From: Melaminivora sp034675505
GTDB lineage: Bacteria; Pseudomonadota; Gammaproteobacteria; Burkholderiales; Burkholderiaceae_C
DNA: 64,000 bases
Direction of reading: 5' to 3'
Assembly (NCBI GenBank): GCA_034675505.1
Contig: JAUCDD010000005.1
Span: 5,798 to 69,797, forward strand
Both the position numbers and the translations under genes were made by a program. The notes under the pieces were generated by a model. That model searched no databases and had not been told where the DNA came from. It saw only the letters and a program-made list of their open reading frames with translations. Numbering within the stretch: position 1 is the first letter of the stretch; every line of letters begins with the position of its first letter. Shown piece after piece: positions 33,177 to 42,253 of this stretch.

Positions 33177-34925
33177 TTAGAGAAGGATGCGGCGGTAGTC
33201 CGCCAGCACCTGGCCCAGATAGGCGTTGAAGCGGGCGGCGGCGGCGCCGTCGATCACGCGGTGGTCGTACGACAGCGACAGCGGCAGCACCAGGCGCGGC
33301 TCGAATTCGCCCAGCTCCTCGTTCCAGACCGGCTTCATGGCGCTTCGCGACAGGCCCAGGATGGCCACCTCGGGTGCATTGATGATGGGCGTGAAGTGCG
33401 TGCCGCCTATGCCGCCCAGCGAGCTGATCGAGAAGCACCCGCCCTGCATGTCGGCCATGGCGAGCTTGCCGTCGCGCGCCTTCCTGGCGAGGTCGCCCAT
33501 CTCCTGGCTGATTTGCAGGATGCCCTTCTTGTCGGCGTCCCTGAGCACCGGCACCATCAGGCCATTGGGCGTGTCGGCGGCAAAGCCGATGTGAAAGTAC
33601 TGCCTGAAGACCAGCGCGTCGCCGTCCAGCGAAGCGTTGAACTCCGGGAATTTCTTCAGGGCCGCCACCACCGCCTTGATGACGAAGGCCAGCATGGTGA
33701 CCTTGACCGGGCTCTTGGCGCGTTCGCCCTCCTTGTTGGTCTGCACGCGGAAGGCTTCGAGCAGCGTGATGTCCGCCTCGTCGTTGTTGGTGACGTGCGG
33801 GATCATGACCCAGTTGCGCGCCAGGTTGGCGCCGCTGATCTTCTTGATGCGCGGCAGCTCCTTGCGCTCGACGGGGCCGAACTTGGAGAAGTCCACCTTG
33901 GGCCAGGGCAGCAGGTCCAGCGCGCCGCCGCCGGACGGGGCGGCGCTGGCAGCGGCGGGCGCGCGGGCGCCCTGGGCCTGCGTCTGTGCGCTGCCCTCCA
34001 TGACGGCGCGGGTGAACGACTGCACGTCCTGCTGCGTGATGCGGCCCCTGGGGCCGGTGCCCCTGACCTCGCCCAGCGGCACGCCCAGCTCGCGCGCGAA
34101 CTTGCGCACCGAGGGGCTGGCGTGCGGCAGCGCCGGGGTCGGGCTGGCAGGCTGGTGGGGTGCGGCGGCAGGCGCGGGCGGCGCGGCCTTGCCGGCCGCC
34201 GGCGCGGGGGTGTCCGCAGCAGGCGCGGCGGGCGCTGCAGCGGGTGCAGCGGGCGAGACGGCTGGCGACTGCACGTCGGCGGCCGGGGCCGCGCCGCGCT
34301 CGCGCCGGCCCTCGACCATGGCGATCAGGTCGCCGGTGTTCAGCTTGTCGCCGATCGCCACGCGGATCTCGCGGATGACACCCTCGGCCGAGCTGGGGAT
34401 CTCGATGGAGGCCTTGTCGGACTCGACGGTGAACAGCGATTGCTCCAGCGTCACCGTGTCGCCCACCGCCACCAGCATCTCGATGACGGCCACGTCGCGG
34501 AAGTCGCCGATGTCGGGCACCCGCACTTCCAGCAGCGCCGGCGCGGCGGCCGGCGGCTCGCTGGCAGCCGCCTGCGCGGCCGGGGCTGCAGCGGGCGCGG
34601 GCGCCGGCGCCGCGGTTGCTACGCTATTTGTAGCTGCATCGGGTTGATTGGCGCCGGCATCCGCCGGTTTTGCCTCGGAAACGGCGTCGCCGGCCTCCAG
34701 CGTCAGGATGACCGACCCCTGCCGCACCTTGTCGCCCAGCTGCACCTTGATCTCGCGCACCACGCCGGCCTGGGCCGAGGGAATCTCCATGGACGCCTTG
34801 TCGGACTCCACGGTGATGAGCGATTGCTCGGCGCGCACCTTGTCACCCGGCGCCACCAGCACCTCGATCACGCCGACCTCGTCGAAGTCACCGATGTCCG
34901 GGACCTTGATATCTACCAATGCCAT
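33177..34925 (-). CDS. aceF: Dihydrolipoyllysine-residue acetyltransferase, pyruvate dehydrogenase E2
   Basis: The 582-residue E2 core enzyme passes acetyl groups from E1 to CoA. Two lipoyl domains are visible (MALVDIKVPDIGDFDEVGVI with ESDKASMEIPS, and LEVRVPDIGDFRDVAVIEML with ESDKASIEIPS). Ala/Pro-rich linkers, a peripheral-subunit-binding domain (PSVRKFARELGVPLGEVRGT) and the catalytic domain follow, ending with LSLSYDHRVIDGAAAARFNA, which contains the HxxxDG active site. The first linker includes a translated dispersed element (34612-34672). A GGAGG precedes the ATG at 34925. It lies 16 bp after aceE and 57 bp before lpdA. Confidence 0.97.
   Translation of the reverse strand: MALVDIKVPDIGDFDEVGVIEVLVAPGDKVRAEQSLITVESDKASMEIPSAQAGVVREIKVQLGDKVRQGSVILTLEAGDAVSEAKPADAGANQPDAATNSVATAAPAPAPAAAPAAQAAASEPPAAAPALLEVRVPDIGDFRDVAVIEMLVAVGDTVTLEQSLFTVESDKASIEIPSSAEGVIREIRVAIGDKLNTGDLIAMVEGRRERGAAPAADVQSPAVSPAAPAAAPAAPAADTPAPAAGKAAPPAPAAAPHQPASPTPALPHASPSVRKFARELGVPLGEVRGTGPRGRITQQDVQSFTRAVMEGSAQTQAQGARAPAAASAAPSGGGALDLLPWPKVDFSKFGPVERKELPRIKKISGANLARNWVMIPHVTNNDEADITLLEAFRVQTNKEGERAKSPVKVTMLAFVIKAVVAALKKFPEFNASLDGDALVFRQYFHIGFAADTPNGLMVPVLRDADKKGILQISQEMGDLARKARDGKLAMADMQGGCFSISSLGGIGGTHFTPIINAPEVAILGLSRSAMKPVWNEELGEFEPRLVLPLSLSYDHRVIDGAAAARFNAYLGQVLADYRRILL
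34612..34672. repeat. Dispersed element, family 1, in frame within aceF
   Basis: 'ttgctacgctatttgtagct', then a 'gattggcgccggcatccgccgg' core split by one base from other copies, then 'ttttgcctcggaaacgg'. It is translated as part of the linker (KPADAGANQPDAATNSVATA) between the two lipoyl domains. Its sequence is at odds with the surrounding GC-rich Ala/Pro codons. Confidence 0.75.
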
Positions 34926-34941
34926 GTCAGCCTCCCGGTTT

Positions 34942-37647
34942 TCAGGCGTACAGCGGGTTGATCTTGTCGGCACGGATGCCGTACTTGGCAATCGCCTCGG
35001 CGGCCTTGGACGCCGGCAGAGCGCCGTCGTCTGCCAGGCTCTTCAGCGCCGCCACGACGATGTAGTGGCGGTTGATCTCGAAGTGCTCGCGCAGGCGGTA
35101 GCGGAAGTCCGAGCGGCCGAAGCCGTCCGTGCCCAGCACGCGATAGGCGCGTCCCTGGGGGATGAAGTGCCGGATCTGCTCGGCGTAGGCCTTCATGTAG
35201 TCGGTGGAGGCCACCACCGGCCCCTGCACGCGCGACAGCTGCTGCGTGACGAAAGGCAGGCGCGGCTCCTCGGTCGGGTGCAGCAGGTTCCAGCGGTCTG
35301 CATCCTGGCCGTCGCGCGCCAGCTCGTTGAAGCTGGGGCAGCTCCAGACGTTGGCCGCCACGCCCCAGTCCTGCGCCAGCAGCTCCTGCGCGGCAATCGA
35401 TTCGCGCAGGATGGAGCCGCTGCCCAGCAGCTGCACGGTGGGCGTGCCTTCGATCATGGGCGCGGGCGCCTTGCACAGGTACATGCCCTTGAGGATCTGC
35501 TCCTCGGTGCCCGGCTGCAGGCCCGGCATGGCGTAGTTCTCGTTCAGCAGCGTGATGTAGTAGTACACGTTCTCCTGGCGCTCGACCATGCGCTTCAGGC
35601 CCTCCTGCATGATCACCGCCACCTCGTGCGCGAAGGTCGGGTCGTAGCTCACGCAATTGGGGATGGTGCTGGCCAGGATGTGGCTGTGGCCGTCCTCGTG
35701 CTGCAGGCCCTCGCCGTTGAGCGTGGTGCGCCCGCTGGTGCCGCCCAGGATGAAGCCGCGCGCCTGCATGTCGCCTGCGGCCCAGGCGAAGTCGCCAAAG
35801 CGCTGGAAGCCGAACATCGAGTAGTACACGTAGAACGGGATCATGATCCGGTTGTTCGTCGAGTACGAGGTCGCCGCTGCGATCCAGGAGCACACGCCGC
35901 CGGCTTCGTTGATGCCCTCCTGCAGGATCTGGCCGGCCTTGTCCTCCTTGTAGTACATGACCTGGTCGCGGTCCACGGGCGTGTACAGCTGGCCCTTGGG
36001 GTTGTAGATGCCGATCTGGCGGAACAATCCCTCCATGCCGAAGGTGCGGGCCTCGTCCACCAGGATGGGCACGACGCGCGGGCCCAGCGCCTTGTCGCGC
36101 AGCAGCTGCGTCAGGAAGCGCACGTAGGCCTGCGTGGTGCTGATCTCGCGGCCTTCCGCAGTGGGCTCCAGGATGGCCTTGAAGGTGTCCAGCGACGGCA
36201 CGGTGAAGCTCTCGTCGGCCTGCTCGCGGCGCTTGGGCAGGTAGCCGCCCAGGGCCTTGCGGCGCTCGTGCAGGTAGGTCATCTCCGGCGTGTCGTCGGC
36301 CGGCTTGTAGTAGGGCAGCTCTTCCAGCTGGCTGTCGGGGATGGGGATGTTGAAGCGGTCGCGGATGTAGCGGATGTCCTCGTCGGCCAGCTTCTTGGTC
36401 TGGTGCACGGTGTTCTTGGCCTCGCCGGCCTTGCCCATGCCGTAGCCCTTCACCGTCTTGACCAGCAGCACCGTGGGCTGGCCCTGGTGCTCGTTGGCGG
36501 CGTGGAAGGCGGCGTAGACCTTCTCCGGGTCATGGCCGCCGCGGCGCAGCTCCCAGATCTCGTCGTCGGTCATGTGCTCGACCATCTTGGCCGTTTCCGG
36601 GTAGCGGCCGAAGAAATGCTCGCGCAGGTAGGCGCCGTCCATGGCGCGGTAGGTCTGGTAGTCGCCGTCCAGCGTCTCCATCATCAGCTGCTTCAGGCGG
36701 CCGGTGGTGTCGCGGCGCAGCAGCTCGTCCCAGCCCTTGCCCCACAAGAGCTTGATGACGTGCCAGCCCGCGCCGCGGAAGTCGCCCTCCAGCTCCTGGA
36801 TGATCTTGCCGTTGCCGCGCACCGGGCCATCCAGGCGCTGCAGGTTGCAGTTGATGACGAAGATCAGGTTGTCCAGGTTCTCGCGCGCCGCCAGGCTGAT
36901 GGCGCCCTTGCTCTCGGGCTCGTCCATCTCGCCGTCGCCCAGGAAGACCCAGACCTTGCGCTGCTCCGTGTCGGCGATGCCGCGCGCGTGCAGGTACTTG
37001 AGGAAGCGCGCCTGGTAGATGGCCATCATGGGCCCCAGGCCCATCGAGACGGTGGGGAATTGCCAGAAGCCCGGCATCAGCTTGGGGTGCGGGTAGCTGG
37101 ACAGGCCCTTGCCGCCCACTTCCTGGCGGAAGTTCTCCAGTTGATCCTCGGTGATGCGCCCCTCCAGGTAGGCGCGGGCGTAGATGCCGGGCGCGCTGTG
37201 GCCCTGGAAGTAGATGCAGTCGCCGCCGTGCTTCTCGCTCTCGGCGTGCCAGAAATGGTTGAAGCCCGCGCCCCACATGGACGCCAGCGAGGCGAACGAG
37301 CCGATGTGCCCGCCCAGGTCGCCGCCATCGTGCGGGTGCAGGCGGTTGGCGCGCACCACCATGGCCATGGCGTTCCAGCGCATGAAGGCGCGCAGGCGCT
37401 TTTCGATGGCGATGTTGCCGGGGCAGCGCGCCTCCTGCTCGGGCTCGATGGTGTTCACGTAGCCGGTGTTGGCCGAGAACGGCAGGTCGATGCTGTTTTG
37501 CCGCGCGTGCTCCAGCAGTTGCTCGATCAGGAAGTGCGCGCGCTCGGCGCCCTCCTTGTCGATGACGGCAGACAGCGCGTCCAGCCACTCGCGGGTTTCC
37601 TGCTGATCGGTGTCAGCCGGGGCCATATTCTTGGTCGGGTCGGACAT
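34942..37647 (-). CDS. aceE: Pyruvate dehydrogenase E1, homodimeric type
   Basis: The 901-residue thiamine-diphosphate enzyme decarboxylates pyruvate and acetylates E2. TPP motif: VFLGDGEMDEPESKGAISLA through NLDNLIFVINCN. Other landmarks are GGDLGGHIGSFASLASMWGA near the N-terminus, FFGRYPETAKMVEHMTDDEI, the flexible-loop region GLQHEDGHSHILASTIPNCV, and the C-terminal RHYIVVAALKSLADDGALPA. Length is close to the Escherichia coli enzyme (887). MSDPTKN at 37647 is preceded by AAGGAG; the extra ten upstream codons are not conserved. First gene of the operon, with an AT-rich promoter region at 37680-37790 and divergent from the histidine kinase gene. Confidence 0.98.
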   Translation of the reverse strand: MSDPTKNMAPADTDQQETREWLDALSAVIDKEGAERAHFLIEQLLEHARQNSIDLPFSANTGYVNTIEPEQEARCPGNIAIEKRLRAFMRWNAMAMVVRANRLHPHDGGDLGGHIGSFASLASMWGAGFNHFWHAESEKHGGDCIYFQGHSAPGIYARAYLEGRITEDQLENFRQEVGGKGLSSYPHPKLMPGFWQFPTVSMGLGPMMAIYQARFLKYLHARGIADTEQRKVWVFLGDGEMDEPESKGAISLAARENLDNLIFVINCNLQRLDGPVRGNGKIIQELEGDFRGAGWHVIKLLWGKGWDELLRRDTTGRLKQLMMETLDGDYQTYRAMDGAYLREHFFGRYPETAKMVEHMTDDEIWELRRGGHDPEKVYAAFHAANEHQGQPTVLLVKTVKGYGMGKAGEAKNTVHQTKKLADEDIRYIRDRFNIPIPDSQLEELPYYKPADDTPEMTYLHERRKALGGYLPKRREQADESFTVPSLDTFKAILEPTAEGREISTTQAYVRFLTQLLRDKALGPRVVPILVDEARTFGMEGLFRQIGIYNPKGQLYTPVDRDQVMYYKEDKAGQILQEGINEAGGVCSWIAAATSYSTNNRIMIPFYVYYSMFGFQRFGDFAWAAGDMQARGFILGGTSGRTTLNGEGLQHEDGHSHILASTIPNCVSYDPTFAHEVAVIMQEGLKRMVERQENVYYYITLLNENYAMPGLQPGTEEQILKGMYLCKAPAPMIEGTPTVQLLGSGSILRESIAAQELLAQDWGVAANVWSCPSFNELARDGQDADRWNLLHPTEEPRLPFVTQQLSRVQGPVVASTDYMKAYAEQIRHFIPQGRAYRVLGTDGFGRSDFRYRLREHFEINRHYIVVAALKSLADDGALPASKAAEAIAKYGIRADKINPLYA

Positions 37648-37744
37648 GCCCAGTCTCCTTTGGATCGATGGCTGCAAAAAGGGGATATTGACCCAAGTTT
37701 CGCACAGATTTTCTCAATTTCAAATGGTGCCCTCAAGTTTCTTA

Positions 37745-37771
37745 TTATGGAATTTTGCTGCAAATGCACAT
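37745..37771 (-). CDS. Candidate eight-codon leader mini-ORF upstream of aceE
   Basis: On the minus strand GAGGAG, spaced 5 nt from an ATG, starts Met-Cys-Ile-Cys-Ser-Lys-Ile-Pro followed by tandem TAA stops (37742-37747). It ends about 97 nt before the aceE start, in the only AT-rich stretch of the region. The strong ribosome-binding site and double stop suggest a translated leader peptide. A role in controlling aceE is inference, and a chance occurrence is possible for so short a frame. Confidence 0.35.
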   Translation of the reverse strand: MCICSKIP

Positions 37772-37927
37772 AATTTCTCCTCGTGAAATCGAGGGGGGCG
37801 CTGCCCTAGGTGGCCTGCCTGCGATCTCTTCATCCTGCCTGCAAGGCAGCCAGCAGCCGCAGCCAGGGCGCCCGCCGCAGCCCGCGCTGTCGGCCTGGGC
37901 AGGGCGGGCAACGCTGTGATAGTGGTT

Positions 37928-38085
37928 GCTGGCCGCCTTGCACCAAGGGGTTGCCCCACCTCGGGCCCATCCGCGGCGCCGCAAATGCTCGCCGGGCCAC
38001 CAGCCTAGGCGCGCTTTGCTTCCTGCACCTAACCCCGGGGGCAGGGCAACGGGCAGGATGAAAAGGTCGCAGGCAGGCTCTTAAA
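37928..38085. repeat. Dispersed intergenic repeat, family 2, copy B, within the aceE/kinase spacer
   Basis: Contains 'caaggggttgccccacctcg', 'ggcccatccgcggcgccgca', 'aatgctcg' and, further on, 'gggcaacgggcaggatgaaaagg'. The first parts match the 1868-1942 copy in inverted orientation; the last matches it directly. The 37648-38095 spacer otherwise holds the AT-rich aceE upstream region, the mini-ORF and a GC-rich stretch with no gene. Confidence 0.6.
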
Positions 38086-38095
38086 CTTCGCCACC

Positions 38096-40588
38096 ATGCC
38101 CCTGCCCGACGTTGCCTCCACGCCACCGGTGTCGCCCGTGAAAAAGCCAGCGCGCTGGTGGCGCTCCTGGTGGCGCAGCCTCTCGCCCACGCGCCAGGAC
38201 CGCTTTGCGGCGCTGGCGCCCCTGGCGGCGGTGTTCATGTTCCTCACGGCCATCGTGGTGTCGTTCTGGTATTTGCGCACCGAGGAGGTGGAGCGCGAGC
38301 AGGAGGCCCTGCGCCGCGACGTCGAGTACGCCCAGCAGCGCGTGCGCCTGCGCCTGCTGGAGCGCCAGGAACAGGTCATGCGCCTGGCGCGCGACCTGTC
38401 CAGCCAGGACCTGGACCGCCCGGCCTTCGTGACGCGGGCGGAGGCCCTCATCAGCCAATACCCCGAGCTGCAGGCCATCACCTGGATCGACGAGCGCCGG
38501 CGCATCCGCGCCAGCCATGCGGCGCCGGCGGTGGCCAGCAGCCAGCTGCGCGTGAGCGGCGAAGTGCTGCGCACCGGCGATGCCGCCGACCTGTTCAGCC
38601 TGGTGCGCGACACCCTGCAGCCGATCTACTCGCAGCCGCTGTTGACCAGCAGCGACGCCGTGCCCCTGCTGCAGCTGCAGGTGCCGCTGGCGCCGCAGGG
38701 CAGGTTCGGCGGCGTGGTGCTGGCCGAATACTCCATCGACAGCCTGCTGCGCTACGGCACGCCCACCGAGGTGCTGGCGCGCTACGCCGTGACGCTGCTC
38801 GATGGCGGCAACCACGTGCTGGCGGGCACGCCGCTGGCGCCGCGCAGCAACGCGCTGCTGCCCTGGACGACCAAGGCCAATGCCTACGAGGTACCCGTGT
38901 CGCCCGTGGGCAACGGGCTGGTGCTGCGTGCGCAGGCCTACCGCACCTCGCTGGGCGTGGTGGGCAGCGGGCTGTTCTGGCTGGTGGGCACCCTGAGCGT
39001 GATGACGGCCTGGATGCTGATCGCCACCTGGCGCCACACGCGCCGGCGCCTGCAGGCCCAGCAGGCGCTGATCGCCGAGACCAACTTCCGCCGCGCCATG
39101 GAAAACTCCATCCTTACCGGCATGCGCGCGCTCGACCTGCAGGGCCGCATCACCTACGTGAACGCCGCGTTCTGCCAGATGACGGGCTGGAGCGAGGCCG
39201 AGCTGGTCGGCCAGCTGCCGCCCTACCGCTACTGGCCCGAGGAGGAGCACGAGAACCTGCACGCCAAGCTGCGCGAGGAGCTGTCGGGCAAGCTGGCGCC
39301 CGGCGGTTTCCAGGTGCGCGTGCAGCGCAAGAACGGCGCCGCCTTCGACGCGCGGCTGTACGTCTCGCCGCTGGTGGATGCGCGCGGCCAGCAGACCGGC
39401 TGGATGACGTCCATGACCGACATCACCGAGCCCAACCGCGTGCGCGAGCAGCTCACGGCCTCGCACGAGCGTTTCACCATCGTGCTGGAGGCGCTGGACG
39501 CCTCGGTCTCCGTGGCGCCGCTGGGCAGCGAGGAGCTGCTGTTCGCCAACCGCCTGTACCGCCAGTGGTTCGGCTCGCAGACCGTCGGGCACCTGCAGAT
39601 GGTGGCCCAGGCCGGCCGGCTGCCGGTGCGCCGCGCCAGCGACGCCGGCCCCGACGAGGACGAGCTGATGGGCCTGCCCACCGACACGCTGACCAGCGCC
39701 TCGTCGGAGAACGCCGAAATCTTCCTGCCCGAGCTGGGCAAGTGGCTGGAGGTGCGCTCGCGCTACCTGAACTGGGTGGACGGGCGCCTGGCGCAGATGG
39801 TGATTGCCACCGACATCACCCCGCGCCGCCTGGCCGAGGAGCAGTCCGCGCGCCAGGCCGAGCGCGCGCAGTCGGTGAGCCGGCTGATCACCATGGGCGA
39901 GATGGCCTCCAGCGTGGCGCACGAGCTGAACCAGCCGCTGACCGCCATCAACAACTACTGCAGCGGCATGATCTCCCGCATCGAGAAAAAGCAGATCGCC
40001 GAGGAGGCCCTGCTGGGCGCGCTGCAAAAGACCGCGCACCAGGCCCAGCGCGCCGGCCAGATCATCCAGCGCATCCGCACTTTCGTGAAGAAAAGCGAGC
40101 CCAACCGCCAGCTGGCCGACGTGCAGGGCATGGTGGGCGAGGCCGTCGAGCTGGCCGGCATCGAGCTGCGCCGGCACAACGTGCGCCTGAGCCACTATGT
40201 CGCGGCGCGCCTGCCCCGCGTCATGGCCGACACCATCCTGATCGAGCAGGTGCTGATCAACCTGATGAAGAACGGCGCCGAATCGATCGCCAACGCCGAG
40301 CGCCCGCCGGCGCAGCGCAGCGTGGAGCTGCGCGTGCTGCCGCGCCAGGTGGAAGACCAGCAAGTCATCGAATTCAGCGTGCAGGACACCGGGCGCGGCC
40401 TGGCCCCGGAAGTGCTAGCGCACCTGTTCGAGGCCTTCTACTCCACCAAGAGCGAGGGCATGGGCATAGGCCTGAACCTGTGCCGCAGCATCGTCGAATC
40501 GCACCAGGGCAGGATGTCCGCCGAGAACCTCTACAATGGTTCCGAGGTCACGGGTTGCCGGTTTTCCTTCTGGTTGCCGCTCGCATAG
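38096..40588 (+). CDS. Membrane PAS-domain sensor histidine kinase
   Basis: The 830-residue kinase has a first membrane helix (about residues 40-62, LAALAPLAAVFMFLTAIVVS) and a periplasmic sensor of about 230 residues with weak Cache-like character (VRLRLLERQEQVMRLARDLS). A second helix (about 290-315, SGLFWLVGTLSVMTAWMLIA) precedes two PAS regions (about 330-450, ILTGMRALDLQGRITYVNAA; and 460-590). The DHp domain has phospho-acceptor H609 in MASSVAHELNQPLTAINNY. The ATPase domain has NLMKNGAESIAN (N box), DTGRGL (G1) and MGIGLNLCRS (G2). Architecture is of the DctB/TtrS/FixL class. It is cotranscribed with a FixJ-type regulator 57 bp downstream and divergent from aceE. Confidence 0.93.
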   Translation: MPLPDVASTPPVSPVKKPARWWRSWWRSLSPTRQDRFAALAPLAAVFMFLTAIVVSFWYLRTEEVEREQEALRRDVEYAQQRVRLRLLERQEQVMRLARDLSSQDLDRPAFVTRAEALISQYPELQAITWIDERRRIRASHAAPAVASSQLRVSGEVLRTGDAADLFSLVRDTLQPIYSQPLLTSSDAVPLLQLQVPLAPQGRFGGVVLAEYSIDSLLRYGTPTEVLARYAVTLLDGGNHVLAGTPLAPRSNALLPWTTKANAYEVPVSPVGNGLVLRAQAYRTSLGVVGSGLFWLVGTLSVMTAWMLIATWRHTRRRLQAQQALIAETNFRRAMENSILTGMRALDLQGRITYVNAAFCQMTGWSEAELVGQLPPYRYWPEEEHENLHAKLREELSGKLAPGGFQVRVQRKNGAAFDARLYVSPLVDARGQQTGWMTSMTDITEPNRVREQLTASHERFTIVLEALDASVSVAPLGSEELLFANRLYRQWFGSQTVGHLQMVAQAGRLPVRRASDAGPDEDELMGLPTDTLTSASSENAEIFLPELGKWLEVRSRYLNWVDGRLAQMVIATDITPRRLAEEQSARQAERAQSVSRLITMGEMASSVAHELNQPLTAINNYCSGMISRIEKKQIAEEALLGALQKTAHQAQRAGQIIQRIRTFVKKSEPNRQLADVQGMVGEAVELAGIELRRHNVRLSHYVAARLPRVMADTILIEQVLINLMKNGAESIANAERPPAQRSVELRVLPRQVEDQQVIEFSVQDTGRGLAPEVLAHLFEAFYSTKSEGMGIGLNLCRSIVESHQGRMSAENLYNGSEVTGCRFSFWLPLA

Positions 40589-40645
40589 CGCCTCTGTCAC
40601 TATTAATTGCGTAGCAACGCCGCCAGCACCGAAGGATTTTCCCGC

Positions 40646-41272
40646 ATGAGCCTGACTCCCAAAAAAGGCACCGTCTATGTCGTCGATGACGACGAAGCCG
40701 TACGTGACTCGCTGCAGTGGCTGCTGGAGGGCAAGGACTACCGGGTGCGCTGCTTCGACTCCGCCGAGTCGTTCCTGTCGCGCTACGACCCGCGCGAGAT
40801 CGCCTGCCTGATCGTGGACATCCGCATGGGCGGCATGACCGGCCTGGAGCTGCAGGACCGCCTGGTCGAGCGCCGCTCGCCCCTGCCCATCGTCTTCATC
40901 ACCGGCCACGGCGACGTGCCCATGGCCGTCAACACCATGAAAAAGGGTGCGCTGGACTTCATCCAGAAGCCCTTCGACGAGGAAGAGCTGCTGACGCTGG
41001 TCGAGCGCATGCTCGAGCACGCGCGCGAATCGTTTGCCGACCACCAGCAGGCCGCCAGCCGCGATGCGCTGCTGTCCAAGCTCACCAGCCGCGAGGCCCA
41101 GGTGCTGGAGCGCATCGTCGCCGGCCGGCTGAACAAGCAGATCGCCGACGACCTGGGCATCAGCATCAAGACGGTGGAGGCGCACCGCGCCAACATCATG
41201 GAAAAACTCGGCGCCAACACCGTGGCCGACCTGCTCAAGATCGCGCTGGCGCCCGGCCCGGCCAAGCTCTGA
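40646..41272 (+). CDS. FixJ-family two-component response regulator
   Basis: The 208-residue product has a receiver domain (residues 8-125: VYVVDDDEAVRDSLQWLLEG, phospho-acceptor D58 in CLIVDIRMGGMTGLEL, switch residues in VFITGHGDVPMAVNTMKKGA, LDFIQKPFDEEELL) and a LuxR-type HTH (about 140-200: LTSREAQVLERIVAGRLNKQ, IADDLGISIKTVEAHRANIM, EKLGANTVADLLKIA). The start MSLTPKKGT at 40646 is the conserved one. It is the partner of the upstream kinase. Targets are not shown by sequence; the divergent pyruvate dehydrogenase operon or a transporter elsewhere are possibilities. Confidence 0.95.
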   Translation: MSLTPKKGTVYVVDDDEAVRDSLQWLLEGKDYRVRCFDSAESFLSRYDPREIACLIVDIRMGGMTGLELQDRLVERRSPLPIVFITGHGDVPMAVNTMKKGALDFIQKPFDEEELLTLVERMLEHARESFADHQQAASRDALLSKLTSREAQVLERIVAGRLNKQIADDLGISIKTVEAHRANIMEKLGANTVADLLKIALAPGPAKL

Positions 41273-41290
41273 CCGCTCCCATTCCGATAG

Positions 41291-41328
41291 CTGCCTGCCC
41301 CGATCCACCCAGGGCAAGGCGGCTTTTT
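41291..41328 (+). terminator. Possible terminator after the FixJ-type regulator
   Basis: CTGCCTGCCC pairs imperfectly with GGGCAAGGCGG and is followed by CTTTTTC. The hairpin resembles a truncated family 1 element (preceded by 'ccgatagctgcc'). Confidence 0.5.
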
Positions 41329-41356
41329 CATTTGTATTCTTAGTACGGAAGCCCCC

Positions 41357-42220
41357 ATGTCCGCCCAACTCATAGACGGCAATGTCCTGTCGCGCCAGCT
41401 GCGCGCCGAAGTCCGCGAACGCACTGCCGCGCTGGCCAGCCGCGGCATCACCCCCGGCCTGGCCGTGGTGCTGGTGGGCGACAACCCGGCCAGCCAGGTC
41501 TATGTGCGCAACAAGGTGCTGGCCTGCGAGGACGTGGGCTTTGCCTCGGTGCTGGAGAAGTACGACGCCAGCCTCAGCGAGGCCGAGCTGCTGGCGCGCA
41601 TTGCGGCGCTGAACGCCGACCCTGCCATCCACGGCATCCTGGTGCAGCTGCCCCTGCCCCGGCACATCGACGGCCACAAGGTGATAGAGGCCATCGCGCC
41701 GGCCAAGGACGTGGACGGCTTCCACGTCGCCAGCGCCGGCGCGCTGCTGGTGGGCGAGGCCGGCTTCAAGGCCTGCACGCCCTACGGCTGCATGAAGATG
41801 CTCGAATCCATCGGCCTGCACGACCTCGCCGGCCGCCACGCCGTGGTGATCGGGCGCTCCAACATCGTCGGCAAGCCCATGGCGCTGATGCTGCTGGCGG
41901 CCAACGCCACGGTCACCGTCTGCCACAGCGCCACCCGCGACCTGGGCGCCTTCACGCGCCAGGCCGACATCGTGGTGGCCGCCGTAGGCCGGCGCAACGT
42001 GCTCACCGCCGACATGGTCAAGCCCGGCGCCGTGGTGATCGACGTGGGCATGAACAGGAACGACGAGGGCAGGCTCTGCGGCGACGTGGACTTCGAGGGC
42101 GTGCGCGAGGTTGCCGGCTGGATCACGCCCGTGCCCGGCGGCGTCGGCCCCATGACCATCACCATGCTGCTGGTCAACACCCTGGAAGCCGCCGAGCGCC
42201 TGTTGCCGGCGCAGGCTTGA
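41357..42220 (+). CDS. folD: Methylenetetrahydrofolate dehydrogenase/cyclohydrolase
   Basis: This 287-residue bifunctional enzyme interconverts 5,10-methylene- and 10-formyl-tetrahydrofolate with NADP. It has the FolD signatures: VLVGDNPASQVYVRNKVLAC, the catalytic lysine region, GILVQLPLPRHIDGHKVIEA, KDVDGFHVASAGALLVGEAG, GRSNIVGKPMALMLL and the closing GWITPVPGGVGPMTITMLLV. Length matches the family (about 285). It is followed 33 bp later by prlC, with which it may be cotranscribed. Confidence 0.98.
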   Translation: MSAQLIDGNVLSRQLRAEVRERTAALASRGITPGLAVVLVGDNPASQVYVRNKVLACEDVGFASVLEKYDASLSEAELLARIAALNADPAIHGILVQLPLPRHIDGHKVIEAIAPAKDVDGFHVASAGALLVGEAGFKACTPYGCMKMLESIGLHDLAGRHAVVIGRSNIVGKPMALMLLAANATVTVCHSATRDLGAFTRQADIVVAAVGRRNVLTADMVKPGAVVIDVGMNRNDEGRLCGDVDFEGVREVAGWITPVPGGVGPMTITMLLVNTLEAAERLLPAQA

Positions 42221-42253
42221 AACTTGCCCGCCGCGCCGCCACTCTGACAAGCC

